Source: Cafeteria roenbergensis
Taxonomy: Eukaryota > Sar > Bigyra > Bicosoecida > Cafeteriaceae
Direction: 5' to 3'
Assembly: GCA_008330645.1 (NCBI GenBank)
Contig: VLTN01000003.1
Coordinates: 930,001 to 994,000 of the forward strand
Length of the DNA: 64,000 bases
The position numbers were made by a program, and so were the translations under genes. Numbering within the stretch: the stretch's first letter is position 1; each line of letters begins with the position of its first letter. The notes below the pieces were generated by a model that worked only from the letters and a program-made list of their open reading frames with translations, was not told the DNA's origin and searched no databases. Shown one piece after another: positions 19,329 through 30,041 of this stretch.

Positions 19329-21038
19329 ATGGTTGAGGTCAAGATCCGCTCCGTTGACGGCACCACCGACACCGTGTCCGTGGACGACCTGTCGTCGACG
19401 ATCCGTGATGTCAAGCTTGCCATCGAGGCGGCCAAGTCCTACCCGGTGGAGACTCAGCGCCTGGTGTTCCGCGGCAAGGTCCTGCAGGACGATAAGACCC
19501 TCGCCGAGTACTGTGAGCGAGCAGCCGCCGCGAGGGGCTGGCACCGGCGTCCGCGCGGCCCGGCCCTCTCCCCGGTCAGGCGCGCGCGGAAGCCAAGTTC
19601 GCCGCGGAACACGCGCGCCCTCCGCCCCAATCCCCGCGGAGCCCCCATTGCTGCGCCTGCCCCCCTTGGCGAAAGCAAGCGGAGCCAGCCGCACCTGCGG
19701 CGGCCGCTGTGCGGCTCGCTGCGGGGGGGCGATAGCCCGACAGGCTGTTCGGACTGGAACTGCTTCTCGCGCTTGCGCTCGCTGCCCCGCCTGCCTGGCT
19801 GGCCCGCGGCCTTCCCGCGGAGCCTGCGTGGGCCGGCACGGCTGTGCCGCGGGATCTCCTGCAGCCACGGCGGCCCCCATGCCTCGCGAGCCGCGCAGCC
19901 GATGGCGCGACGGCGGGTCGGGCGCAAGTCGAGCCGCTCTGCTCGGGCAGTTCGCGACGCGATCTCCCCGCCGTGCGCGTTGCGTGCTCGGTCCCCGACC
20001 CGCGCTCCGCGCCAAGACCAGGCGCTCCGCGACGTCTGCCCCCCTCGCCCCGTCCCCCTCGCTCTGTCCTGTGCCGCTGCAGCGTTCGAGGACGGTGCCA
20101 CGATGCACCTGGTGCGCTCCAAGCCGGCTGCTGCACCGGCGACTTCTACCACTCCCGCCCCAGGTGCGTATCGCCCTGCCGCTGCTGCCCCAGGGAGGTT
20201 CGGCGTCCCCGCCGCCCCTCCCAGCGACACGTCCTCCATGGGCGGGATGATGCGTGCGGCCCAGTCCATGATGCGCAACCCGGAGGCGATGAGGCAAATG
20301 ATGGAGTCGCCCATGGTTCAGTCCATGATGTCCAACCCGGACATGATGCGGTCCATGGCCCAGTCCAACCCGCAATTGCGAGAGCTCATGGAGCGCCGCC
20401 CGGAGTTGAGGGCGGCCCTCAGCGACCCCGAGACCATGCGGCAAGCCATGCGGGCAGCCATGGATCCGAGGTACGCGGCGGAGCTGAACAGCTCCACAGA
20501 CCGCGCCATGGCGAGCCTCGAGGCCCACCCTGCCGGGATGCGGGCGCTGCAGCGCATGTGGAGCGAGGTCGGGGAGCCGCTGTCTTCGGCGAGCTTGTCG
20601 GGCAGCCCGGGGACCACCGACGACGCAGATGCCCCGAGCACTGCGCCCGAGGCGCCCGTGGCTGACCCCCTACCCAACCCCTGGGGCCCCCCAGCGCCCC
20701 CATCCGCCACACCTGCAACGGCTGCTGCATGGCCGGGGGCGTCGCCGTGGGGCGTGCCCCGCGCTTCGACGGCAACCAGTGAGGCTTCAACACGCGACTT
20801 TGACGCCCTCTCCCATCCCCCTCGCCAATCGCCGTCGGCCTTTGGTCCTCGGCGGCACCTCGCCCTTGGGCCGGCCTTCCAGCGGCTGGAGCCAGGATCG
20901 CATGCACCAATGCCCAGAGCCCGTTGCTTCTCGCCACTGCCGCCGCCCTGTCCTCTCGCTCGTTCGATTGCCTTTCTCGCAGGCGCGGCGCCGACCTCGT
21001 CCCCGGGAACCATGCCCGGCATGCCTGGAGGCATGGGA

Positions 21039-21070
<32 letters not shown>

Positions 21071-21074
21071 AGGA

Positions 21075-21106
<32 letters not shown>

Positions 21107-21857
21107 TGGCATGCCTGGAATGGGCGGCATGCCTGGCATGGGCGGCATGGGCGGTATGCCCGGGCTCCCCCCGGGTGCTGACCCTAGCGCGGCCCTCTCC
21201 ATGCTGGAGAACCCCGAGATGCAGCAGCAGATCGTGACCATGATGTCCGACCCCGCCACCATGGCCATGATCGAGTCCTCCAACCCGATGCTTAAGCAGA
21301 TGCTTGATGCCAACCCGATGATGAGGAGCATGCTCTCAAACCCCGAGACGGTCCGCGCCATGCTCAACCCCCAGTCCATCTCCATGATGCGTGGCATGAT
21401 GGGCGGCGGCGGCGCTGCCGGCATGGGCGGTATGCCCGGCATGGGCGGTATGCCCGGCATGGGCGGTATGCCCGGCATGCCTGGTATGATGCCCGGTATG
21501 CCTGGCGCGCCCACCAGCACGCCCTCGACGTCGGGAACCGCGCCCTCCACTTCCGCGCCGGCGTTCGACTTTGCGCGCATGCAGCGTGCCATGGCCGGCA
21601 TGGGTGGCATGCCCGGCATGGGCGGCATGCCCGGAGGCGAGATGCCCGGCATGGGTGGCTCCAGCGGCTCGGCGCCCGCCCCGGCACCAGCACCGGCACC
21701 GGAGCCCTCGCTTGACGAGCTGCGCACCAAGTACAGCGAGCAGCTGACGATGATGAAGGACATGGGCCTCGATGACGAGGAGGCCTGCCTCCGAGCGCTC
21801 CATCGCTCCCAAGGCAACGTCCAGTTTGCCATCAACCGCATCATGGGCGACATGTGA
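19329..21857 (+). CDS. Ubiquilin / Dsk2-type proteasome shuttle
   Basis: Three exons: 19329-19512, 20083-20778 and 20983-21857, 584 aa. The N-terminal ubiquitin-like domain runs from MVEVKIRSVDGTTDTVSV to DGATMHLVRSK. STI1-type Met/Asn/Pro repeats follow (MMRNPEAMRQMMESPMVQSM, AMLNPQSISMMRGM), with long Gly-Met-Pro runs (GMGGMPGM). A C-terminal UBA domain ends the protein (MKDMGLDDEEACLRALHRSQ, NVQFAINRIMGDM). Ubiquilins bind ubiquitinated clients by the UBA domain and the proteasome by the UBL domain. Both introns begin GTGAG, are multiples of three (570 and 204 bp) and contain no in-frame stop, so the frame also reads through unspliced. The splice points are set by UBL continuity. Confidence 0.92.
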
Positions 21858-22572
21858 AGCGGCGACGACCCCACCCTATGAGCGGTGCGCGTTCGTTGGT
21901 CGCCTGCCTGGTCGGCCAGGATTGGTTCCGGAAGCCACGCACCTCGCCGCAGCCTCGCGCTGCGCTGAGCCGGGGATTCGCCGTGCAAGTGCTCCGTGGC
22001 ACGCCCAGGCCCAGGGACTCTTCAAGCTGCACCGCTACTACATCGCAGCGCCCTGGGCCCTCACCTCGCGTGGCGTCACTTTTGCGTGTTCTTTCGGAGT
22101 TCAAAAGTCCATGTGACAGCCTGCGCCCAGTCGAGTCAGTCACCATGCACCTGCCTCCCCATTCGATTGTTTGCGCGCGAGGACTGGGGTGCATGCGCAC
22201 GTGCGCGCGCGGGAGGGGTGGGCAAGGAAAGAGAGCTGGGGGGGGTGCAGGCAAGAGTGCGCGTGCGCAGCGTTGCAAAATTCGCAGGCCACGAGCAAGT
22301 CGCAAACGGATGCGCCAGGCAACGTGAGCGCCAACGGTGTGGAGCTCCTCCATCCGATGCATGTGTCGGCAAGCGGTGAGGCTCAAGCACAGTCGGCTTC
22401 CGTCAGCCGCTGGAAGCGAGCAGCGGCGGCGGCTGTCAAGCGGAGGCAGAGCGAGCAGTCGTCAAGTCAGGGCCGGGTACGCAGAGCAGAACGAGGAAGA
22501 GGCAGGCCGGAGATTCTTCAATGGCAGGGTGTTGTCGGACGAGGGCGGCAAGGGCCACATCCCACGGCTGTT
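21858..22572. other. Convergent intergenic spacer (ubiquilin / HMG-CoA synthase)
   Basis: 715 bp. No gene seen. It contains alternating CG/CA-type sequence and a run of eight or more G near 22180-22270, and is less GC-rich than the genes. Confidence 0.5.
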
Positions 22573-24549
22573 TCACGCGCGACGAGCATACGACCGCCTC
22601 CAGGTCTCATCGACGCTCTCGAGGTAGAAGGCACCGGGCGGCACCTGCTCGATGGGGCTCACGGGAGTGAACGAGTTGCGACCGTAGGCGGCTTCGCGCA
22701 GCAGCATGTCGCTGGTGAACTGCTCGCACGGCACGCGGGTGCGAGCGTCGAGCGCGCCAAAGACGTCGGCAGTCTCCTGGATTCGCTCCAAGGTGAATGG
22801 CCCGGTGGCGTCGGCGGCAAAGTCCAGGCCGAACATGGTGGCGATGAGGCCGGAGCCGTACGAGAAGGCGGCCGCCTTGGAGCCACGGAGGTTCGCGCCA
22901 CGGTTGCAGACGAGCCCGAGCAGGTTGGCGTGCATGGCGCCGGTGTAGGTGTTGCCCACGCGCTGCGAAACGGTCTCGCCGGGGGCCACGAGCGAGGCGT
23001 GGGCGGACAGGCTGCGGTCGACGGCCTGCAGCGCCTTGTCGAGGGCGCGATCGGTATACGACGCCTCGAGGGCGGCGGCAGAGTCCTGGCCGGCGCACGC
23101 CTCCGCCCACTCGCGCACAGGCTCCAGGGCCTCGGGCAGGGGCTGGCCTGCCTCGATGGCGCGGACGGCGTCGTTGAACAGCAGGCGGCGAAGGCTCTGC
23201 TGCACGAGCTTGTTGTACGGGCTGTGGAAGAGCATGGAGCCGACCGAGTCGGTGAGCATGGAGGGGGCGGTCTGGCCCTCGGCGGCCTCGGAGCGCGCCT
23301 TGAAGCCGCGGTAGCAGGAGTCCAGCGCGCGCATGTAGCACACCTGCGAGTCCTTGCCATTGACAACGGGGTACTCGGAGCTCATGGAGGGCTTGTAGAA
23401 GTCGTAGGCATCCTCGGCGTAGGAGGTGCGCACGCCCGGCACGAGGCGGATGGGCGCGTCGCGGCCCACAAGCACGGCAACTGCACCGCAGCCGCCTGTG
23501 GGACGAGCTGGCCCGGCCTCGTACACGGCCACGTCCCCGGCCACGTAGATGGCGTATGGCTTTTCCGCGCGCCATTCCGACGACTCGGCCCACGCGGCCG
23601 AGTTGAGCAAGGCCGCGGTCCCTCCGTAGCAGGCATTCATGACGGTTGCGCCCTCCATGTCGCGGTTGTCGCCAAAGAGGCTCACTGCGTCATCGGGCAG
23701 CCGGGCAAGGGCGCAAGCGCGCGCGAAGCGGGGGAGGGGAATGGCGAGCGAAACGAGGTGCGCCGCGCGTGCCTCGGGCAAAACTCGGCGCGGCTGGGTT
23801 CAATTTGCCCGACGCGCGCGTGCTGCTCCCGCTGCAACCGCTCGGTGCGGCCGCGGATCGGGGCCGTGCTCACTCAGCGTCGTCCGGGAGGACTTGGACT
23901 TGTCGACCAGGGACTCGGTGCCAACTTCGAGGCGTCCAACGAGGGCTGGGTCAATTTCGTAGCGCTCCAGCAGGCGCGACACCGCGCTGAGCATCACGCT
24001 GTTGATGTCCTCGCGGTCGCTCACAAACGCCATTTCCTTCTGGCCAAGGCCTGCGGGGAGCGGACGGCCGAGCAGCCCAGCGCGAGCGCGCGAGGTTGTT
24101 CAGTTGAACGCAGCGGGATGGGTCAGCGCCACCTCAACAAACCTGACCCGGCGCACGGGCCCGGCCACAATAAGCGACGAGCACAGCCACGCAGCGCGCC
24201 CCCGGCGGCCCCAATCCGTCCCGGACACAAAGGCGAGCTGCCCTGGACGCTCGGACGGGCGGCGCATTGCTCGCAAGCTCGGGGAGCTGAAGCAACCTGC
24301 AGCGGGCAACGTCAAGTTCGCAGAACGGAGCGCTTCAACAACGGTCGGCGGCGGTTTGGCCTCACCAATTGTGTACTTGCCCGAGCTAACACCATCTGCT
24401 TGCTCCAAATCGTCCTGGCTGACGTACCGCCCCGGGAAGTAGGCGTCCATCGCGAGGATGCCCACGTTCGGCTTGGGAGCTGCGGTGGCAAGGCCGCGAC
24501 GGCCGGCCGCGGCGGCCGCTGCGCGCATGGTTCCGCTCCGGCTGAGCAT
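22573..24549 (-). CDS. HMGCS: Hydroxymethylglutaryl-CoA synthase
   Basis: Three exons on the minus strand: 24366-24549, 23874-24050 and 22573-23684, 490 aa. The enzyme condenses acetyl-CoA and acetoacetyl-CoA to HMG-CoA in the mevalonate pathway. Landmarks in order: [20 protein letters not shown] with the general-base Glu, [12 protein letters not shown], the [13 protein letters not shown] catalytic Cys, [50 protein letters not shown] with the active-site His, [13 protein letters not shown] and the final RRSYARRA. Both splice joins fall inside conserved blocks, so they are firm. The first 25 residues ([20 protein letters not shown]) extend beyond the cytosolic enzyme and look like a mitochondrial or other targeting presequence. 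It is divergent from a secreted-protein gene. Confidence 0.95.
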
Positions 24550-25045
24550 GGCGAGCGAATTCCCGTGTGCGGCGCGGGCACAGATACCTCCTGCGTCCCA
24601 GGGAGACCCTGAGAGTGCAGTTTCGGCAGTGCGCCGCGCGCTCGGCGGCAAAATCGGCGGGATCGGGGTCACGGCAGGCGCCTGGCTCTGCCGCGGCCAG
24701 GCAGCGCCGCGCAAGCAACTGCCACGTCATTGGAGCGCCGGTCGACTGGGGGTCGCAGCGACCCCTGCTTCCGCCGCGCGGCCTCGGGGCGCTGGGCATG
24801 GGCCCAGCGGCGCCTACCGCACCGCATCGCTCACCGCGCCTGGGGCTGCGTCGCGTGCGGGTCCGAGAGGCGCGCCCGCCGGAGCTGCGTCGCAAGCACT
24901 GTCGCGGCCGCAATCGCCGGGCTCTGCAGGCTCTGCCGAACGTCGCTGCGCGTGGCAAGTGCAAACGCCCGTCGCCGCGCCCCTGCCGCGCGGCCGGAGG
25001 ATCTCACAGCGGCCCCTCGAACCTCGAGTCGCCGCCCCGCACGCA
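24550..25045. promoter_or_regulatory. Divergent promoter region, HMGCS and secreted protein
   Basis: 496 bp between start codons facing apart. No stand-out motif or repeat. Confidence 0.4.
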
Positions 25046-26026
25046 ATGCGCACGACCTTTGGCATCGCCGCTGCCGCCGCGCTCCTGGCGCAGGGCTGCG
25101 CTGCCGCCGCCGCCGCCGGCTCGTGGATCGGAATGTCGCCCGACTACGGAAGCGGGGTCGTGGACCTTTTCAACCTCCAGGGCAAGGCCGAGCGTGGCGC
25201 CAACGTGGCGACTGTCCCGATCTCGCAGCAGGAGCGCGTGGCCGTGGACTCGTTCCGCTGCCGGCCGGGGGGCACGTTCTGCTTGTTCACCACGACGAAC
25301 AGCAAGGACAGCTCGTGGCTGTACAACGTGAGCCTGACCTCGGGCGTCATCAACAGCAAGACTGCCCTCCCCAACATGATCGCGCACAACCTTCACGTGG
25401 ACATGGCGTCGGGTGCAGCGTACACCGTGGCTCTGGGGACCTCCTCTGTGAAGATCATCCAGGTCTACGCCGGGGCTATCACCGACCTCATCGACCTGAG
25501 CAGCCACTTCGGGGCCAACGACACCGTCCCCGTTGGGGGCACGACGCAGTGCAGCGACACTGACATCATGTGGGTCGGAATCAAGTCCGGCTCGGCCGGC
25601 GACCCTGACCGCGTGATCACGACCCACCTCCCCACCCGCAACGTCTCGGGCGTGCGCAGCCTGACCCAGCCCCTTCCCACCTCCCTGTGGGCCAGCTGTC
25701 AGGACTCCACCAAGGTGAACAAGCTCGGCGGCATCGCCATGCTGGGCGGCCGCCCGGCCACCTTCGGGTACGTGTGGATCAACGAGAGCGGCGGGTTCGA
25801 CGTGGTGGAGTCCGCTCCCGTGCCCACCGGCGGCGCCCCCGTCGTGCTCTCCGGCCTGCTCAGCGAGCCCCCGTTCACGGCCTACTTTACAGCCCTCTAC
25901 CCCGCCACGGCAGAGCCGGGAGACGACGTCCAGGGCTTCGTGGCCTTCGGGACCAACCGCGCAGGCGCCGCGCTCTCCGTCAGCCCCATCAACTACTACC
26001 TCACCGGCGCAGCCGCCGTCTTCTGA
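25046..26026 (+). CDS. Secreted protein of unknown function
   Basis: ATG at 25046, 326 aa, no intron. Residues 1-25 (MRTTFGIAAAAALLAQGCAA) form a clear signal peptide. The mature part is even in composition, with recurring beta-strand-like blocks (GSWIGMSPDYGSGVVDLFNL, TDIMWVGIKSGSAGDPDRV), so a beta-propeller-like fold is possible. Sequons NVS (twice), NDT and NES suggest N-glycosylation. The frame continues open upstream, but the signal peptide and divergent gene favour this start. It does not match a family I can name. An extracellular or vacuolar protein is likely. Confidence 0.72.
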   Translation: MRTTFGIAAAAALLAQGCAAAAAAGSWIGMSPDYGSGVVDLFNLQGKAERGANVATVPISQQERVAVDSFRCRPGGTFCLFTTTNSKDSSWLYNVSLTSGVINSKTALPNMIAHNLHVDMASGAAYTVALGTSSVKIIQVYAGAITDLIDLSSHFGANDTVPVGGTTQCSDTDIMWVGIKSGSAGDPDRVITTHLPTRNVSGVRSLTQPLPTSLWASCQDSTKVNKLGGIAMLGGRPATFGYVWINESGGFDVVESAPVPTGGAPVVLSGLLSEPPFTAYFTALYPATAEPGDDVQGFVAFGTNRAGAALSVSPINYYLTGAAAVF

Positions 26027-26592
26027 GGGGGGGGGGGCGGCGTCCCCGCCGAGCCCGCGCCTCCGGCGCTGCTCTCTCGCGTGCGCCGGCGCACCCAGCG
26101 AGCGCTCCAGGGCGCTTTGAGAGCGGGGAGGAGGGGGGAGGGGGGGAGGACGAAGGGCGGTCAGCCGGCGCAGCACTTGCGAGGCGGCGTCCATGTGTGG
26201 ATGGACAGGCCTGCCCCCCAACGCCACGCCACGCCACGCCGCGCGCGCACGTATGATATATCTATTCTTTTCTTTCTTGCCAAGGGCTGGTGTGATGCGT
26301 TCCAGAGCCGCAAAGCAAAGCTTGCCGCGCGTCGCGGTCGTTCGCTCCTCACGCACCGGTGTGCCCGTGGGACTGGGTCGCCGCGTGGAGAATCACCGGC
26401 GCACGCCAGCCCGCGCCGAAGCGCATCCGTGCTGGGTTCGTCGCGCCGCACGTGTGCGGTGGTCTACGAGCGGGGATTGAGCGAGTGCGCGTGCGCAACA
26501 ACAATAGGAGACGTCATCCAGTTGCCTCTGGGCAGCTCCCGAACTTGCTGCGCCTGGCGCAGCGGCACCGCGGCGGGACGGGACCCGAAGCC
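26027..26592. other. Intergenic region with a G run after the stop codon
   Basis: 566 bp between two plus-strand genes. A run of about ten G follows the TGA directly, and 26120-26150 is G/A-rich. A less GC-rich stretch (near 26250-26280) may hold the polyadenylation site or the next promoter. No gene seen. Confidence 0.45.
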
Positions 26593-27767
26593 ATGGCAGC
26601 TGCCGGCGGAACTGCTGTGCGGGCCATGGGAAACGATGCGCTCATCGTCAAGTGGAACAAGTGAGGGGAGCGCGAGGGGCTTGTGCGGCCGACGGCACAC
26701 TCGGGCCTGTGCTTGCGACGGCCAGCCCTCCCCATCAGCGTGCCCATTGGCTCCATTGCCGCAGGTTTTCGAAGGCCTACAGTGCAGTGATGGAGCAGTG
26801 GAGCTGGCCGTCTTACGCGAGCCTTGTCTCGGCAACAGGGCTGCCCGTGCTGGACGGCTCGGGGCTCGCCTCGTGGAAGCACCTGGACGCCGCGAAGGCG
26901 CCCTCCTCGTCGGGCAAGCGCCCGCCGCTGGTGCTGGACGTGGGCTGCGGCCCCGGCTCCCACTCCTTGGAGCTGGCACGAATGCACCCCGGCCTTCGCA
27001 TCCTGGCCACCGACCTGTCTGAGGGCATGATCGAGCTCGCGCGGTCGCGCGCAGCAGGCGTCGATAACATCGCGTTCGCTGTGGCAAGCGCCGACTCGGA
27101 GGAGGTGGCGGCTCGCGGGCTGGCCACTGTTGCGGCGGGCTCGGTGCTTGCGGGTGAGCACGTCAGCGACCCCATGTCGGAGGCGCTGCGCGTGCCCGGC
27201 GGGGAGGGGGCCCTGCTCGCCGACGCGGCCATCGCCAACCTGGTCATGCAAATCGTTCCGGACACGCTCGCGGCGTTCCAGGGCGTGGGGGCCTCGCTGC
27301 GCCCCGGCGCGCCGTTCGCCTTCGCGGTGTGGGGAGACAGGTCTCGCTCCGCCCTCTTCACGGCGCTGCCGGGCGCTCTGCGCTCGCTCGAAATTCCAGG
27401 GCTGGAGGCAATGCAGGCAGAGGTGGCGGAGGCGGCCGCTACGACGCGTTCTGGGTTCCACCTCGAGGCGGACGTGCCGCGGGTGAAGCGGCTGCTGGCT
27501 GAGGCTGGCTTCGGGCCGGTGTCCACGTGGACGACGGAGCTGCCCATGCCGGGAGGCCCTGTGCTGTCCGCGCAGGACGGGGCCGCGCGCCTGATCGATC
27601 TGATTCCGGCCAACAGCGAGCTGGCCGCGCGAGTTCACAAGGAGGGCGGTGACGAGGCGCGCGCAGCGCTAATCAGGGCCCTTGAGGGACGGGTTCAGGC
27701 CCTCATGGACGAGGACGCTGTGCTTGGGCTGCATGTGCGCGTGTATGTGGCCGCCAAGCGAGGGTGA
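26593..27767 (+). CDS. SAM-dependent class I methyltransferase
   Basis: Exon 1 (26593-26660) ends AA|GTGAGG and exon 2 is 26765-27767, 356 aa. Motif I reads LVLDVGCGPGSHSLELAR (about residues 78-95), followed by the acidic end of beta-2 in LATDLSEGMIELARS. Later blocks ANLVMQIVPDTLAAFQG and RPGAPFAFAVWGD match motifs IV-V of the methyltransferase-11/25 type. The start MAAAGGTAVRAMGNDALIVK leads into WNKFSKAYSAVMEQW across the splice, a typical N-terminal helix of this class. The substrate cannot be told. A long insert (about 125-155) separates motifs II and IV. Confidence 0.85.
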
Positions 27768-28124
27768 AGTTCGGGCGAGGGCGGGGAGTGAAGAGTTGCA
27801 GACCCCGACTCGGCGCGGCGGCGCAGCCATCGCGACTTGCGGGGTCGCCGCGCCGCGGCCGCGGGGAGGAGAGCCCAACCCCCCCACGGTGCGCCCCCCC
27901 GTGTGCACCAGGCCCGCCGAGCGGGCTCGCCGCTGGGCTTGGGATGCGCGAGGGCGGCAGCGGGCTTGCGACCGCGCTGCTCCGATGGCTGCTCCGCAAC
28001 GGCGAGCATCGAGTTGCCACAGCCGGCGATGCGTCCATTTAAAAGCAGGCGGCACACGCAGGGCACTCACACGCAACGAGAGGGAACTGCGGGGGATGAG
28101 TGCACTCTCCCCACTCCACTCGGT
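27768..28124. other. Convergent spacer
   Basis: 357 bp between the methyltransferase stop and the small membrane protein stop. It contains C runs near 27880-27905. No gene seen. Confidence 0.45.
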
Positions 28125-28436
28125 TCAAACGGAGGCGCTCGCGGCCAGCAGGAGCCACGGCAGCGTGGACCAGAAAAACGTGCTCCCAATGTGAGCGGCA
28201 GACATGGGCGCCGACCGACTCTCCGGCACCGCGACCTCCTGCGCGAGGGTGGCTTTCAGGGCGAGCTCGGGGTGCCCGCGGGCCACCTGCACGGCGGAGT
28301 ACACCTCCCCGCAAGCCCAGATGGAAGACGCGCCCGCCCACGTGAAAATGACTGCCTTTGCGACGGCCTGGCTCACGCCCGATTGGCGGACGGCGGCCGC
28401 TCCTGCAACCGTGGACATGCGGCGAACTGCGTGCAT
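28125..28436 (-). CDS. Small membrane protein, unknown
   Basis: ATG at 28436 gives 103 aa. The N-terminus (MHAVRRMSTVAGAAAVRQSG) is basic and Ala-rich like a short mitochondrial presequence. Two hydrophobic segments follow, about residues 27-50 (AVIFTWAGASSIWACG) and at the C-terminus (STFFWSTLPWLLLAASASV). Upstream in-frame sequence lacks a convincing start. The gene lies on the same strand as the mitochondrial-looking protein at 28827. The reading frame looks protein-like against the opposite strand, but with no family match it may be spurious. Confidence 0.45.
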   Translation of the reverse strand: MHAVRRMSTVAGAAAVRQSGVSQAVAKAVIFTWAGASSIWACGEVYSAVQVARGHPELALKATLAQEVAVPESRSAPMSAAHIGSTFFWSTLPWLLLAASASV

Positions 28437-28826
28437 TTCTGGCGGGACGGCGCGGCGAAGGGGCGGGTCTGCTCGCTTCGGACGAGGTGGCCCAACTGGG
28501 GCACCCTCTCGACGGCCCTGTCGTCCTGGCAGCCCCATGTTCGATGGCCGGTGTTTGTTGGCGCTTGCAGAGCCAGCCGAGAGGCGCGCAACTGCAACTG
28601 CTCGTCCCCGCGCGCGAGCGCCGAGGCCGCAACGGCCTGCCGAGAAGAGGTGCCATCTCGCGGGGCAGCCTCGGCCGGCTCCGAGGGTGGGGGCAGAACG
28701 CCAGTCGGGCCCCGGGCGTGCGGTCTCGCACAGTGTGAGCGCGTGTGCGCGCGCATGCATCGCGGCTCGCATTCGCAGCCGGGCCCGAGCCCACACGCGC
28801 CGCAGATGCGCACACGCACACGCGGC
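28437..28826. other. Intergenic region with CG/CA alternating tract
   Basis: 390 bp between two minus-strand genes. Positions about 28735-28825 are alternating purine-pyrimidine (GTGTGCGCGCGCATGCATCG and CACACGCACACGCG). No gene seen. Confidence 0.5.
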
Positions 28827-30041
28827 TCAGCTTCGCTCGTCCTGGACGGCCGCGGAGGCCATTTGGAAGAGCAGGTGCGGCAGCGCCTCCAGCCGGTCCT
28901 TGGCCGCCCTGCTGCGCACCGCGCCCTCGGGCACGGCCTCGGCAAGGTCGCTCACCGCCTCGGCCACGGCACGGAACACCACGGGGTGGGTGCGGCTCTG
29001 CTTGATCAGCTCCTGCGCGCACATCCCTGCCACGCCCACGCTCATCGCCTTGGCGCTGTTCTCGGACTCGACCGGCTCGCTTGGCGAGACGCCGGCAGAG
29101 CTGTCCCCGTCGCGGAGGGCGGAGGCCCACGGCACGACGCCGTCGCAGATGCGGGTGATGATGGCTGCGTCGCCCGTGGCGTGGAACGCCCCGAGGAGCA
29201 GCTGCGTGTGGGCGAGCGAGCAGGCTGTCCAGAACACGCGCGCCCGGTCCGAGGACGAGGCGCCCTCCTGGTCCGGGTCAGGCTGCGCGGTGACGATCTC
29301 GCGGATGTACGGAACGCACTCGAGGGCGTGGGCCTTGGCCCCCGCGCCGGTGGCGCCCCCGACCGCCTTGCCCTCGAAGCCCTCCGCTGCCCAGTGCCGC
29401 TCCATGTGCGGCAGCGGCTGGTCCAGCAGGTCCAGCGACACGTCCACGGCCTCCAGGCGGGTCATGGTGTTGCTGATGTGCTCCGCGGCTGCGGGAGGCG
29501 CCTGCCCAGACTCCACAGCCATGGCCGTGGCCTTGGTCAGGCTGTCGGCGAAGCGGCCGAAGATCTCCTTGCCAACGAAGGGCCCCCCCATGCGCAGAGC
29601 GCCAAGCACGAACTCCTTGGGGGCTACGCCGTAGAACATGAGGCGGAACGCGGTGTCCCCCGCCTCCTCGGGGGAGAGCCGGCGCAGCACGTGCGACGTG
29701 AGGCCGACGAGGTACGCCTGCGTCGAGGCGTCCATCTCGAACGCAGCGTCGCCCTCGAACCAGCGGTGCAGCGCGGGCACAAGAAGCTCGGTCCGCTGGT
29801 GCTCGAACAGGCGCATCGCCCACGCCTCGTGCGGCGCTTCGGCCCCGAACTCGGCAGCAAGCTCCTTGTCACGGGCTTGCAGCGACTGGTGCAGCTGGTC
29901 CCGAACGCGGTCCAGCTTCTCCGTCTCCGCATCGGCAGCCGGCCGGCTGGTGCTCAGGCACGCGGCCTGGGGAACGCGGCGGGCGAGCCCGGACGAGGCT
30001 GCAGCCACCCCGCGCGCCAGACTGCGACGAGCGGCGAGCAT
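28827..30041 (-). CDS. Probable mitochondrial protein of unknown function
   Basis: ATG at 30041, 404 aa, one exon. Residues 1-40 (MLAARRSLARGVAAASSGLA) are rich in Arg/Ala/Ser with no acid, a typical mitochondrial presequence, ending near RRVPQAACLSTSRPA. The mature part is helical (KLDRVRDQLHQSLQARDKEL, GVAPKEFVLGALRMGGPFVG, YIREIVTAQPDPDQEG). The even, conserved-looking composition supports a real gene. I do not recognise the family. Its start faces the giant NTPase gene, with about 550 bp shared. Confidence 0.7.
   Translation of the reverse strand: MLAARRSLARGVAAASSGLARRVPQAACLSTSRPAADAETEKLDRVRDQLHQSLQARDKELAAEFGAEAPHEAWAMRLFEHQRTELLVPALHRWFEGDAAFEMDASTQAYLVGLTSHVLRRLSPEEAGDTAFRLMFYGVAPKEFVLGALRMGGPFVGKEIFGRFADSLTKATAMAVESGQAPPAAAEHISNTMTRLEAVDVSLDLLDQPLPHMERHWAAEGFEGKAVGGATGAGAKAHALECVPYIREIVTAQPDPDQEGASSSDRARVFWTACSLAHTQLLLGAFHATGDAAIITRICDGVVPWASALRDGDSSAGVSPSEPVESENSAKAMSVGVAGMCAQELIKQSRTHPVVFRAVAEAVSDLAEAVPEGAVRSRAAKDRLEALPHLLFQMASAAVQDERS

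Noticed and set aside
22171-24612. 813-codon plus-strand frame over HMG-CoA synthase
   Set aside because: Shadow of the HMGCS exons and introns; composition is unprotein-like and HMGCS on the other strand is certain.
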